Source: a virus. From it: DNA of 29,285 nucleotides. The notes beneath the pieces were generated by a model. It saw nothing but the letters and a program-made list of their open reading frames with translations, was not told where the DNA came from and ran no database searches. The stretch is from IMG/VR virus record IMGVR_UViG_3300045452_000092, positions 1 through 29,285 of that record, one strand, 5' to 3'. Position numbers and translations under genes: made by a program. Below, piece after piece: positions 23,610 to 29,285 of this stretch (the first letter of the stretch is position 1; the number at the start of each line of letters is the position of its first letter).

Positions 23610-24022
23610 TTTTCCATCCCCCGGGGCACGACGACAGACAGGATCAGCGCAAGGTTCTTGTCGATCTGATCGACCTTGGCGGCGGTCCCGGCCGAGATCG
23701 CGGCGTGTTCCGACTGCTTTTCGGCAAGCACGCGCTGGCGCGATTCGTGGTCGGCCTGCTTGCTGGCGAGGCGCTCGATCGCCTTTTCGAGCCGCTTGAT
23801 GTCGGCCGCGCTGGCGAAGTTGCCCTCGATCTTCTCGACCCGTTCGGTCAGATCGCCGAGCCTGCCGGTCACCGCCTTGACCTCGCCCGCAAGCACCCCG
23901 ATCTTCCGGTCGAGCCCGCCGGTGGCGACCGGGTTGCGCGCCCCCCCGCGCCAGGCGGCGAGGGTGATGCCGAAGACGATGAAGGCGATGATCGCCAGCT
24001 CGAAGAGATTGCCGGTGGTCAC
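23606..24022 (-). CDS. DUF2730-like membrane-anchored coiled-coil protein
   Basis: 138 residues from a GTG in a GTGA overlap. One N-terminal membrane span (about 8-24, LAIIAFIVFGITLAAWRGG) is followed by a long coiled coil with repeating heptads (LAGEVKAVTGRLGDLTERVEKIEGN, IERLASKQADHESRQRVLAEKQ) and a final hydrophobic stretch LALILSVVVP. This is the DUF2730 layout common just upstream of the terminase genes in Mu-like phages. Function is not established; a lysis-related envelope role is possible. Confidence 0.75.
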   Translation of the reverse strand: MTTGNLFELAIIAFIVFGITLAAWRGGARNPVATGGLDRKIGVLAGEVKAVTGRLGDLTERVEKIEGNFASAADIKRLEKAIERLASKQADHESRQRVLAEKQSEHAAISAGTAAKVDQIDKNLALILSVVVPRGMEK

Positions 24023-24492
24023 GCGTCTGGTCCTTCTTGCCGCCCTGCCGCCTCGCTGCTTGAGGGCTGGATGGTCGATGTTGCCCCGGCAAACGCGCGG
24101 CGCAGGAATTCTCTCGACTGCTCGCCGAACATTTCGAGCAGGGAGAAACCGGAAAAGCCCAGGCCGATCGCGACGACAAAGGCGAACAGCCACCCCGGGC
24201 GGCTTTCGATGATCCACAGCTGGACAGTGACCAGCAGGATGAAGCTGACCAGGAGGCGCAGCTTCCAGCCCAGATCGGCCTCGGCCCGGACGGTGAAGGG
24301 CCGCGCCGCGATCACGCCGACCGCGCCCAGCACGCAGGTGACCACCGGGACCGGCAGGCCCCAGGCATCGATCAGGAAGCGATCGGCGAGCGGGGTGCGC
24401 GCGTCGGGCACCACGATCGCCACCGCCAGGGTCGGCAGCCAGAGCTGGAGGAATTTGGAGAAGCTCAGCGGCAGCGAAAGGTTCTGGATCAC
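24019..24492 (-). CDS. Integral membrane protein, candidate holin
   Basis: 157 residues from a GTG in a GTGA overlap. Three or four hydrophobic segments: about 17-29 (LQLWLPTLAVAIV), 47-65 (PVPVVTCVLGAVGVIAA), 79-96 (LLVSFILLVTVQLWII) and 99-115 (WLFAFVVAIGLGFSGF). It lies in the lysis block next to the spanin and endolysin genes, which have no signal of their own for export, so this is the best holin candidate by position; Mu-like lysis holins are not easily recognised by sequence. The Ser/Glu/Gly-rich C-terminal tail is encoded across stem-loop repeat copy F. Confidence 0.65.
   Translation of the reverse strand: MIQNLSLPLSFSKFLQLWLPTLAVAIVVPDARTPLADRFLIDAWGLPVPVVTCVLGAVGVIAARPFTVRAEADLGWKLRLLVSFILLVTVQLWIIESRPGWLFAFVVAIGLGFSGFSLLEMFGEQSREFLRRAFAGATSTIQPSSSEAAGRQEGPDA
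24042..24067. repeat. Stem-loop repeat copy F, opposite orientation
   Basis: GCCCT/AGGGC arms around the 16-nt loop GCCGCCTCGCTGCTTG, here on the plus strand, within the 3' end of the candidate holin gene. The arms differ from those of the other copies but still pair. Confidence 0.6.
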
Positions 24493-24713
24493 CGGCGCGC
24501 CTCCAGCCTGGTCTGGCAAGCGATGCAGCGCCTGGCCGAAGGCAGCGCCAGACGGCGCGCCTCCTCGATCCGTTCGCCGCAGGTGAGGCAGAAATCCTCG
24601 CCGAGCCCGCCCAGGCGGCGCTGGATGCGGGCGACCGCGCCCTCCTTCTCGAGCCGCTCGAAGGCCTCGGCGCGCTCGAGGCCGCGCTCCCCCAGATCGA
24701 GCGGGCCGGTCAC
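24489..24713 (-). CDS. DksA/TraR-type C4 zinc finger protein
   Basis: 74 residues from a GTG in a GTGA overlap. An N-terminal helix (LERAEAFERLEKEGAVARIQRRL) is followed by CLTCGERIEEARRLALPSARRCIACQTRLE, with Cys42, Cys45, Cys63 and Cys66 in the DksA/TraR arrangement. Short TraR-like proteins bind the secondary channel of RNA polymerase and can shift host transcription without ppGpp. Such genes occur in many Mu-like phages. It lies between the spanin and membrane protein genes, so it should be made late. Confidence 0.88.
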   Translation of the reverse strand: MTGPLDLGERGLERAEAFERLEKEGAVARIQRRLGGLGEDFCLTCGERIEEARRLALPSARRCIACQTRLEARR

Positions 24714-25369
24714 CGGCGCGGCTCCTCGGGCGTGAAGCGGACAGCCGATTGCGCCTCGACCCAGGCGATCAGGCGATCGTGGTTGTGCGCGTCGATGCTG
24801 GCCTGCTCGGCCTCCTCGATCGTCAGGCAGACGAACTGCGAAGGGCAGAGCGGCTGCGGGGTCAGGTCTCCGGCAGGAAGGTCTTGATCCGCGGGCGCAC
24901 CAGCAGCTCCGGCGGCGGCGCTGCCGGCACCGGGCAGACCAGCTGGGTCGGCACGGCCGGGATCGATTGCGGCGTTTCGCGCCCGCAGGCGGTCAAAGCG
25001 AGCGCGCAGGCCAACATGATCGGCGCGCAGATCGGCGAGGGTCGCATCGGTGATTTTCTCCTGTTCGGCCTTCACGCGCGCAGCATTGGCTTCGGCCCGG
25101 CGTTGGGCCTCGGCGCTGGCGTCGATGAAGCTGGCGATGGTGCCGAGGTGGGCGAGCTGGGTTTCGGTCAGCAGCGCCTCGGTTGCGGCGATCGTGCGAT
25201 CGCGCGCGGGGATCGTGACCCAGGCCAGCCACAGCACCGCCCCCCCGAAGGCGACCAGCGGCAGGTTGCGCCAGTCGCTGACAAGCCACTGGGCGGCTGC
25301 TGAGAGGCCTCTCAGAAACCGTTCAGCCGCGCCCGAGGCGAGCAATCTGATCGCCGCCCAGGAAATCAC
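24710..25369 (-). CDS. Inner-membrane spanin (Rz-like)
   Basis: 219 residues; GTG start in a GTGA overlap with the endolysin stop. One membrane span at about 36-53 (LPLVAFGGAVLWLAWVTI), then a long helical periplasmic region (TIAATEALLTETQLAHL, EAQRRAEANAARVKAEQEKI), an Ala/Gly-rich loop and a C-terminal part with QFVCLTIEEAEQASID. Inner-membrane spanins join an outer lipoprotein to fuse the two membranes at lysis. It is unusually long for Rz because the frame continues for about 50 residues past the end of the nested Rz1 gene. Family inferred from topology, nested lipoprotein and position after the endolysin. Confidence 0.82.
   Translation of the reverse strand: MISWAAIRLLASGAAERFLRGLSAAAQWLVSDWRNLPLVAFGGAVLWLAWVTIPARDRTIAATEALLTETQLAHLGTIASFIDASAEAQRRAEANAARVKAEQEKITDATLADLRADHVGLRARFDRLRARNAAIDPGRADPAGLPGAGSAAAGAAGAPADQDLPAGDLTPQPLCPSQFVCLTIEEAEQASIDAHNHDRLIAWVEAQSAVRFTPEEPRR
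24862..25047 (-). CDS. Outer-membrane spanin lipoprotein (Rz1-like), nested in Rz
   Basis: 61 residues in a different frame, wholly inside the Rz gene. MRPSPICAPIMLACALALTAC is a lipoprotein signal with lipobox LTAC (Cys21), and the mature part (about 41 residues) is Pro-rich (PQSIPAVPTQLVCPVPAAPPPELL), the hallmark of Rz1 o-spanins. With Rz it forms the complex that disrupts the outer membrane after endolysin action. Too small for many automated annotations but well supported by the signal, composition and nesting. Confidence 0.85.
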   Translation of the reverse strand: MRPSPICAPIMLACALALTACGRETPQSIPAVPTQLVCPVPAAPPPELLVRPRIKTFLPET

Positions 25370-25956
25370 GCCGCCCCCGCCTTGCGCAGCGCCGCGCGGA
25401 CTTCGTCGCGGATGTCGATCTCGCGCGCGCTCGACCAGACCGGGTTGCGCGGTTCGCGCGGGTTGACCCGGTCGTAGATCGTGACGACGCCGTCCTGGCT
25501 CCAGCGCCCGTCGAAGAACAGCGCGCGTTCGGCCCGGCGGCGCGGGATGATTTCGCGCGGGCGGGACCAGTTCATGAATTCGGCCCAGGCGCGCTCGCGG
25601 CGGCCGAGCAGGAAGGACTGCACCCAGTCGGCCTGCCCGATCGCCCCGGTGTTCCAGTGAAAGCTGAGCGCGGCGGCGAGCTGCGCCTCGGTCACCTCGC
25701 GCCCCCGGAACGCGGCTCTGACCTGCGGCAGGTAACGGGTGCGCAGCAGCCACTCGAAGATTTCGACCGCGCGCCCGATGCTGGAGCGCCGCCCGCCGCG
25801 CGCGGTGTCGTAGCGGTCAACCGTGTGGCCGCTGGCGTTGGTGACGCCAAAGCCCCAGGTCAGCACGCCCGCGCTGCACTTGTAGGCTTCGAGCACGAGG
25901 CCTTCGTGCTCGGCGACTTCGAGCAGGATGCGTTCGGAGAGGAGAGCGGTGGTCAT
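25366..25956 (-). CDS. Endolysin, T4-type lysozyme (glycoside hydrolase 24 family)
   Basis: 196 residues. It cuts the glycan strands of peptidoglycan. The family's catalytic spacing E-x8-C/D-x5-T is present as Glu18, Cys27, Thr33 in AEHEGLVLEAYKCSAGVLTWGFG; ALSFHWNTGAIGQADW later matches the family too. No signal or SAR segment is seen at the N-terminus (MTTALLSERIL), so export probably depends on a holin. It is the first gene of the late block, 65 bp downstream of the activator gene, with the 26-bp repeat in the gap. The ribosome site is weak, so the start rests on the catalytic spacing and overlap with the next gene. Confidence 0.9.
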   Translation of the reverse strand: MTTALLSERILLEVAEHEGLVLEAYKCSAGVLTWGFGVTNASGHTVDRYDTARGGRRSSIGRAVEIFEWLLRTRYLPQVRAAFRGREVTEAQLAAALSFHWNTGAIGQADWVQSFLLGRRERAWAEFMNWSRPREIIPRRRAERALFFDGRWSQDGVVTIYDRVNPREPRNPVWSSAREIDIRDEVRAALRKAGAA

Positions 25957-25988
25957 GGCCGCCGCTGGATGGGGGAAATCGGGGGCGG

Positions 25989-26014
25989 CCGCGCCCCGGA
26001 CACCTGTCCGCCCC
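25989..26014. promoter_or_regulatory. 26-bp regulatory repeat, copy upstream of endolysin
   Basis: Second perfect copy of the 26-bp sequence at 17434-17459, with inverted repeat CGGACA-CC-TGTCCG at 25997-26010. It fills much of the 65-bp gap between the activator gene and the endolysin, 33 bp upstream of the endolysin ATG. A late promoter controlled by the activator encoded just upstream is the favoured interpretation. An outer GGGGGCGG/CCGCCCCC pairing (minus strand) could instead form a terminator-like hairpin. Confidence 0.5.
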
Positions 26015-26021
26015 CTTTCGA

Positions 26022-26420
26022 TCAGAACAGCTTGCCCTGCCGCGAATCGTGCAGGGCCTTGAGCCGGGCGCGGCGGCGGCGGATCGTTCGCGCGGTGTAT
26101 CGGCAGGCCCGCGCGATGTCACGTTCCGAGCGTCCGGCGAGGATCATCGCGTCGATGCGGGCCTGCTGGCTGGCGATGAAGCCGGTGTCGCCGAGCGGGA
26201 TTTCGAGGTTGACCGAAAAGCCCGCGCCGAAGTGATCGGCGATCTTGCGGGCGGCCTCAGGTCCGACGAGCTGGCTCAGCCAGTGATCGGGGCCGGGCAC
26301 CGGCGGAATGTAGACGCGGGTGCCGCCGACCGCGCCCGCGATCCGGCGCGCCGCTTCCTCGCCCGCGATCCGGGCGATGTCGGCGAGCACCTGCGGGCGC
26401 GGATCGGCGGGCCGGGGCAT
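26022..26420 (-). CDS. Mor/C-family late transcription activator
   Basis: 132 residues from ATG 26420 in a TGATG overlap. Two repeats of the Mor domain pattern are visible: LADIARIAGEEAARRIAGAVGGTRVYIPP and SQLVGPEAARKIADHFGAG, then EIPLG, followed by a C-terminal helix-turn-helix (ILAGRSERDIARACRYTARTIRRRR, about 95-117). In Mu, Mor switches on the middle promoter and C the late promoters by binding dyad sites near -35. Here only one such protein is seen before the late genes. Its likely site is the 26-bp repeat immediately downstream and before the capsid gene. Confidence 0.9.
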   Translation of the reverse strand: MPRPADPRPQVLADIARIAGEEAARRIAGAVGGTRVYIPPVPGPDHWLSQLVGPEAARKIADHFGAGFSVNLEIPLGDTGFIASQQARIDAMILAGRSERDIARACRYTARTIRRRRARLKALHDSRQGKLF

Positions 26421-26599
26421 CAGCTGGCGTGGGTCGCCTGCGCCAGCGGCAGCGGGTGGCCGCACTGGGCGCATTCGGCGGTGGTGCGCCCGACGTGCCA
26501 GGCGCGGCTGGTGCACTGCGGGCAGCGGTTGACCTCGCCCTCGTGGTAGCACAGCGGCGCGGGGCGATCGAACTGGGCGAAGGCGGTCCGGGCGTTCAT
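26420..26599 (-). CDS. Small zinc-ribbon protein
   Basis: 59 residues, with two Cys pairs (Cys26-Cys29 in RCPQC and Cys43-Cys46 in CAQCG) spaced as a zinc ribbon, plus an upstream CYH. It overlaps both neighbours (ATGA and TGATG). Such small zinc ribbons occur next to GemA/Mor genes in Mu-like phages. A DNA- or protein-binding role is likely but the partner is not known. Start at MNARTAFAQF chosen for the ATGA overlap. Confidence 0.78.
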   Translation of the reverse strand: MNARTAFAQFDRPAPLCYHEGEVNRCPQCTSRAWHVGRTTAECAQCGHPLPLAQATHAS

Positions 26600-26748
26600 G
26601 ACAGCGTGCCTGTCTCGAAGTATTCTTCGATAAATGAGAGCGGTATCATCGTGTAGCGGATGGCGCGGAATGCCGCGCGCGTGCCGATCAGCAGGCGAAA
26701 ACCCTCTTGATCGGCGGCGGCAGTGTTGAACCACTCGGTCTCTTTCAT
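26596..26748 (-). CDS. 50-residue hypothetical protein
   Basis: Starts MKETEWFNTAAADQEGFRL at 26748, overlapping the GemA stop (ATGA), and ends overlapping the zinc-ribbon start. Mixed charged and hydrophobic residues with an aromatic end (FIEEYFETGTLS). No family seen. Support comes only from the overlaps and absence of another frame in the gap. Confidence 0.6.
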   Translation of the reverse strand: MKETEWFNTAAADQEGFRLLIGTRAAFRAIRYTMIPLSFIEEYFETGTLS

Positions 26749-27452
26749 GCCGCACCTCCCGCTGCGCGCAGCTTCTTGCCGAGCTGCTGGGCGAGGCGCT
26801 GGTAGGCCTCCGCATTCATCGGGCCTTCCGCGCCCAGTTCGACGCCGCACAGCCGCCACGCGGCGGTGTTGAGCGTCCAGTCGGGGCGCGCCTCGCCCGC
26901 CTTCACCAGCTTGGCGAGGATCGCCTCGCACAGCCCCTCGTTGAGCTTCAGCGGCGAGAGGTTGTTGCCGTTCGCATCGGTCTGGGCCCAGCCTTCGATC
27001 TCGGCCCGTTTCTTGAGTGCCTCGATCAGCTTGTAGCCATCCGACTGCTTGGCCCAGACGAGCCGCTCGCAGCCGAGCTGGCGCTTGGCGAAGGCCTCCA
27101 GCGCCTTCTCGTCCCGGCTGCGCGCCCAGCCGAGGTGGTAGAGGCTGATCCACAGCGCCCGCGCCTTGCGCGCCATCGGGTTCTGCGCGACGCTCTTGCC
27201 GGTGCCCTTTGGCAGCGGCTTCCACCCCAGCGCCTGGAACCGGCCGAGAACGCGTTCGAGCTGCTGCTCGGTGCAGTGCTTCGCCGAATCGTGGCCGGTC
27301 TCCTGCATCAGGATGTTGCGGTAATCGTCCTCGTCGAGGCACAGCGCCTTGCGGGCGACATGGACCTTGCCGATCATCGCGTTGCGACGCCGGGCGCGGG
27401 GATCGAGGTGGGCAGGCCGCGCGGGCGCGGTCGAGGCGAGGGACAGGGCCAT
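26745..27452 (-). CDS. gemA: GemA-like regulator (DUF1018, Mu gp16 family)
   Basis: 235 residues, GGAGA upstream of ATG. IGKVHVARKALCLDEDDYRNILMQETGHDSAKHCTEQQLERVLGRF is the DUF1018 opening, and the WISLYHLGWARSRDEKALEAFAKRQLG segment and KLIEALKKRAEIEGW end match the rest. GemA-type proteins are linked to control of host gene expression and DNA topology in Mu. Located between MuB-side small genes and Mor, the usual order in Mu-like prophages. An N-terminal 25-residue basic extension precedes the conserved domain. Confidence 0.9.
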   Translation of the reverse strand: MALSLASTAPARPAHLDPRARRRNAMIGKVHVARKALCLDEDDYRNILMQETGHDSAKHCTEQQLERVLGRFQALGWKPLPKGTGKSVAQNPMARKARALWISLYHLGWARSRDEKALEAFAKRQLGCERLVWAKQSDGYKLIEALKKRAEIEGWAQTDANGNNLSPLKLNEGLCEAILAKLVKAGEARPDWTLNTAAWRLCGVELGAEGPMNAEAYQRLAQQLGKKLRAAGGAA

Positions 27453-27610
27453 CAGGCGTCTCCTGTGATAGCGGCGATCGCGACGGCGAAGACCGCGAAA
27501 GCGACGAGACCCAGCCCCATCGCGATGGAATCGGCGCGCGAGCCGCCGGGGCCGTTCACCGCGTCATTCTGCGCGGCGATGAAGCGGCAGAGGTCGAGGA
27601 ACCGGGTCAT
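27452..27610 (-). CDS. 52-residue single-span membrane protein
   Basis: Starts MTRFLDLCRFIAAQNDAV at 27610 (ATGA overlap with the upstream gene) and ends in a TGATG overlap with gemA. It has one hydrophobic segment at about 31-48 (MGLGLVAFAVFAVAIAAI). No family recognised. Placement inside the early block suggests early expression; possibly related to superinfection or host-membrane changes, but that is a guess. Confidence 0.65.
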   Translation of the reverse strand: MTRFLDLCRFIAAQNDAVNGPGGSRADSIAMGLGLVAFAVFAVAIAAITGDA

Positions 27611-27801
27611 GTCACCGGCTCCACGGGAGAGACGATGGGAGCGGATCGCAGACGCGCCTGGGCCTCGAGTTTGTCCGCAGCCTCCCGCAGCCAGAGTGCG
27701 GCGCTAAACAGCAGTCCGCCATCGGCGCAGAACCATGCCATATCGACCAGCTCGGATGCGGTCATCTCGCTTTCCGCACGCGGTTCCTGCGGCGCGCTCA
27801 T
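27607..27801 (-). CDS. 64-residue hypothetical protein
   Basis: Starts MSAPQEPRAESEMTASEL at 27801, overlapping the MuB stop (ATGA). The middle (ELVDMAWFCADGGLLFSAALWLREAADKLEAQARL) is one or two amphipathic helices with a hydrophobic face. No family recognised. The overlaps at both ends support it as a real gene. Confidence 0.65.
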   Translation of the reverse strand: MSAPQEPRAESEMTASELVDMAWFCADGGLLFSAALWLREAADKLEAQARLRSAPIVSPVEPVT

Positions 27802-28796
27802 TGCCCCGTCCTCGAATTCTGCGCCCACGCCTTCTTGAGGTGCTGGATCGTCACGGTGGTGCCCTGCGTCACGGCCATCAGGTGCGCGACCTCCAGCGCG
27901 AAGGTCGCACCGCGCAGCGCGCCGGGCTTTCCGGCCATCTCCCGCACGAAAGCGATCATCTTCTCGTCCGCGATGCCCCATGCGGCAGCCAGCGCCTCGG
28001 CATCGCCGTCCACCGCGCGCGGGCGGGTGAGGTTCAGGCCGATGCGGCTGAAGATCTGCGCGAAATCGGCCGCGCGGCTCACGCCGTAGATCGACTGCTG
28101 CACCCGCTCGTTGCCCATCAGCGCGATGCCGACGCCGGTCTCGTCATGCCAGCTGCGGATTTCCTCGAGCGCCTTGATCGACAAGTGCTGGGCCTCGTCG
28201 ATGATGATCACCGCGTGGCGCAGCTCGCGGACCTTGTCGCACACCATTTCGGACAGGTGCGCGGGCGATCCGATCGCCTGCTTTTCGCCGAGCGCGCGCA
28301 GCACGCGTTGCTGCATCGGCATAATGCCGCTGGTCGATGCGGTCATCGTCGCCATGAAGCTGTTGTGATTGTCGCGCAGGAAGTTCCGCGCCGTCTCGGT
28401 CTTGCCGAGCCCCGCGCCGGTGACGATCAGCACCAGCCGGCCGCGCTGCGCCCAGCGCAGGTAATGCGTGATCGCCGCGCTGGTCGGCGTCTCGAAGAAG
28501 CCCGGCTTCTCGGGCAGATCGGCGACCAGTTCGGACTGCGAGGCGAGCGTCTGGCGGTAGGCCGCGATCATGTCGGCGTACTTCTTGCGGTTCCCCGCAT
28601 AGCCCTTGCCCAGCAGGTTGCTGACCGTGCCGTGCGGAATGCCGGTCCAGCTGGCGATCTCGGTGAAGCTCGCGCCGTTGTCGGCCTTGTGCGCCTTCAG
28701 CCATTCGATCTGCTCTTCGACGAAGCGATTTTCGGGCGTCATCTCGCCCTGCTGCTCCATCACCCCGGTGAGGCTTTCCTGTGCTCTGGTTGCCAT
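27798..28796 (-). CDS. MuB-like AAA+ ATPase, transposition target protein
   Basis: 332 residues, AAAGGA upstream. An N-terminal helix-turn-helix (about 43-62, SFTEIASWTGIPHGTVSNLL) is followed by an AAA+ core: Walker A GAGLGKTE at about 127-134, Walker B AVIIIDE at 195-201, and a GIALMGNE sensor stretch near 223-230. MuB forms filaments on target DNA, stimulates transposase and steers it away from the phage's own DNA. The C-terminal helical part (ALEVAHLMAV) is retained. It is 90 bp downstream of the transposase gene, in Mu order. Confidence 0.93.
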   Translation of the reverse strand: MATRAQESLTGVMEQQGEMTPENRFVEEQIEWLKAHKADNGASFTEIASWTGIPHGTVSNLLGKGYAGNRKKYADMIAAYRQTLASQSELVADLPEKPGFFETPTSAAITHYLRWAQRGRLVLIVTGAGLGKTETARNFLRDNHNSFMATMTASTSGIMPMQQRVLRALGEKQAIGSPAHLSEMVCDKVRELRHAVIIIDEAQHLSIKALEEIRSWHDETGVGIALMGNERVQQSIYGVSRAADFAQIFSRIGLNLTRPRAVDGDAEALAAAWGIADEKMIAFVREMAGKPGALRGATFALEVAHLMAVTQGTTVTIQHLKKAWAQNSRTGQ

Positions 28797-28886
28797 CTAT
28801 GTGTCCTTTCGTTCCTTCAGTGGGACAATCCCGAGGTGGCCGGGCGCGGGGGCGATTGGCGTTGGCCCCGCGATCCGGTCACCTCA

Positions 28887-29285
28887 TCACTCGACAATCC
28901 TGAGGCGCACGGCTCCTAGGGCTGCGATGATCTCTTCCTCGCCCGCGTCCGGCACGGCGGCGGCGGCGGGCTGCGGCTTCAGCGCGGCCGCGGCAGCGCC
29001 CGCGATCGGGCGATGCCGGATCGGCCTGATGATTGCGGTGTCGGGCCGTGGCGGCGCTTCGACCGGGACCTGCGCGGCGGCGACCTCGAGCGCGGACAGG
29101 GTGCGCTCTGCCTCCAGCCCGGCGCGGACCTCGCGGCGGGCCTGCTTGCGGCGCTTGCCCACCTCGATCGCCCCCGCCTGGTCGAAGAACCCGCGATCCT
29201 CCAGCAGCTCGGCCTGGGCGAGATAACGCCCTTCCTTGTCGTAGATGTGGACTTCGCGGTGCAGGTTGTCGTGGTCGAACCGGAC
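28887..29285 (-). CDS. MuA-like transposase, C-terminal part (cut by window edge)
   Basis: 132 residues visible, open at the right edge. It begins VRFDHDNLHREVHIYDKEGRYLAQAELLEDRGF, the pattern of the small beta-barrel that follows the catalytic core in Mu transposases, then a basic helical region (KRRKQARREVRAGLEAERTLSALEV) of the type that contacts MuB, and a Pro/Ala-rich end. The catalytic core lies outside the window. The next gene starts 90 bp on, and those 90 bp contain no gene. Identity rests on this domain plus the MuB neighbour. Confidence 0.88.
   Translation of the reverse strand, partial: VRFDHDNLHREVHIYDKEGRYLAQAELLEDRGFFDQAGAIEVGKRRKQARREVRAGLEAERTLSALEVAAAQVPVEAPPRPDTAIIRPIRHRPIAGAAAAALKPQPAAAAVPDAGEEEIIAALGAVRLRIVE

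Overview
The window is most of a transposable (Mu-type) siphovirus prophage in a high-GC alphaproteobacterium. The base composition, Ala/Arg/Gly-rich proteins and a tail module ordered like that of alphaproteobacterial gene transfer agents suggest Sphingomonadales or relatives; that host assignment is inference. Nearly every gene is on the minus strand, so the map reads from right (about 29285) to left (1). Genes are packed with ATGA, GTGA, TGATG or 8-bp overlaps, as expected for one or a few long polycistronic transcripts.

Right to left. (1) Replication and regulation, 29285-26022: the C-terminus of a MuA-like transposase (cut by the window edge), MuB-like AAA+ ATPase, two small proteins, GemA-like regulator, a small protein, a zinc ribbon and a Mor/C-type activator. 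(2) Lysis and accessory, 25956-23301: lysozyme-type endolysin, Rz spanin with Rz1 nested inside it, DksA/TraR-like zinc finger, holin-like membrane protein, DUF2730-like protein and a winged-helix protein. (3) Packaging and head, 23299-15614: Mu gp27-like and gp28-like terminase, a 54-aa gene, a 750-aa portal plus head-morphogenesis fusion, HK97-type prohead protease and HK97-type major capsid protein. A plus-strand secreted nuclease gene interrupts the head module between protease and capsid. (4) Head-tail joining and tail, 15587-2326: connectors, tail terminator, tail tube, a frameshifted tail assembly chaperone, tape measure, three tail-tip proteins, a J-like tip protein and an S74-chaperone tail fibre. 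(5) Distal block, 2329-1: small membrane protein, Gam-type DNA-end protector, an unknown protein and a collagen-like fibre.

The phage is a chimera: Mu-type transposition, regulation and terminase joined to an HK97-type head and a flexible long-tail module. The activator probably switches on the late genes that start just downstream of it. A perfect 26-bp sequence with the inverted repeat CGGACA-CC-TGTCCG occurs twice in the window, once in front of the endolysin and once in front of the major capsid gene. It is the best candidate for the late-activator site.

The most unusual sequence feature is a short stem-loop family: a 16-nt loop ending in CGCTGCTTG, closed by arms that differ between copies but always pair. 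It occurs at 18851-18892, 19490-19515, 19794-19823 and (opposite orientation) 24042-24067, partly inside coding sequence. Other points: a probable -1 frameshift in the tail chaperone, gam displaced to the end of the late region, tandem perfect hairpins after the capsid gene, and several overlapping genes shorter than 60 codons. No tRNA, rRNA, CRISPR array or insertion sequence was seen.
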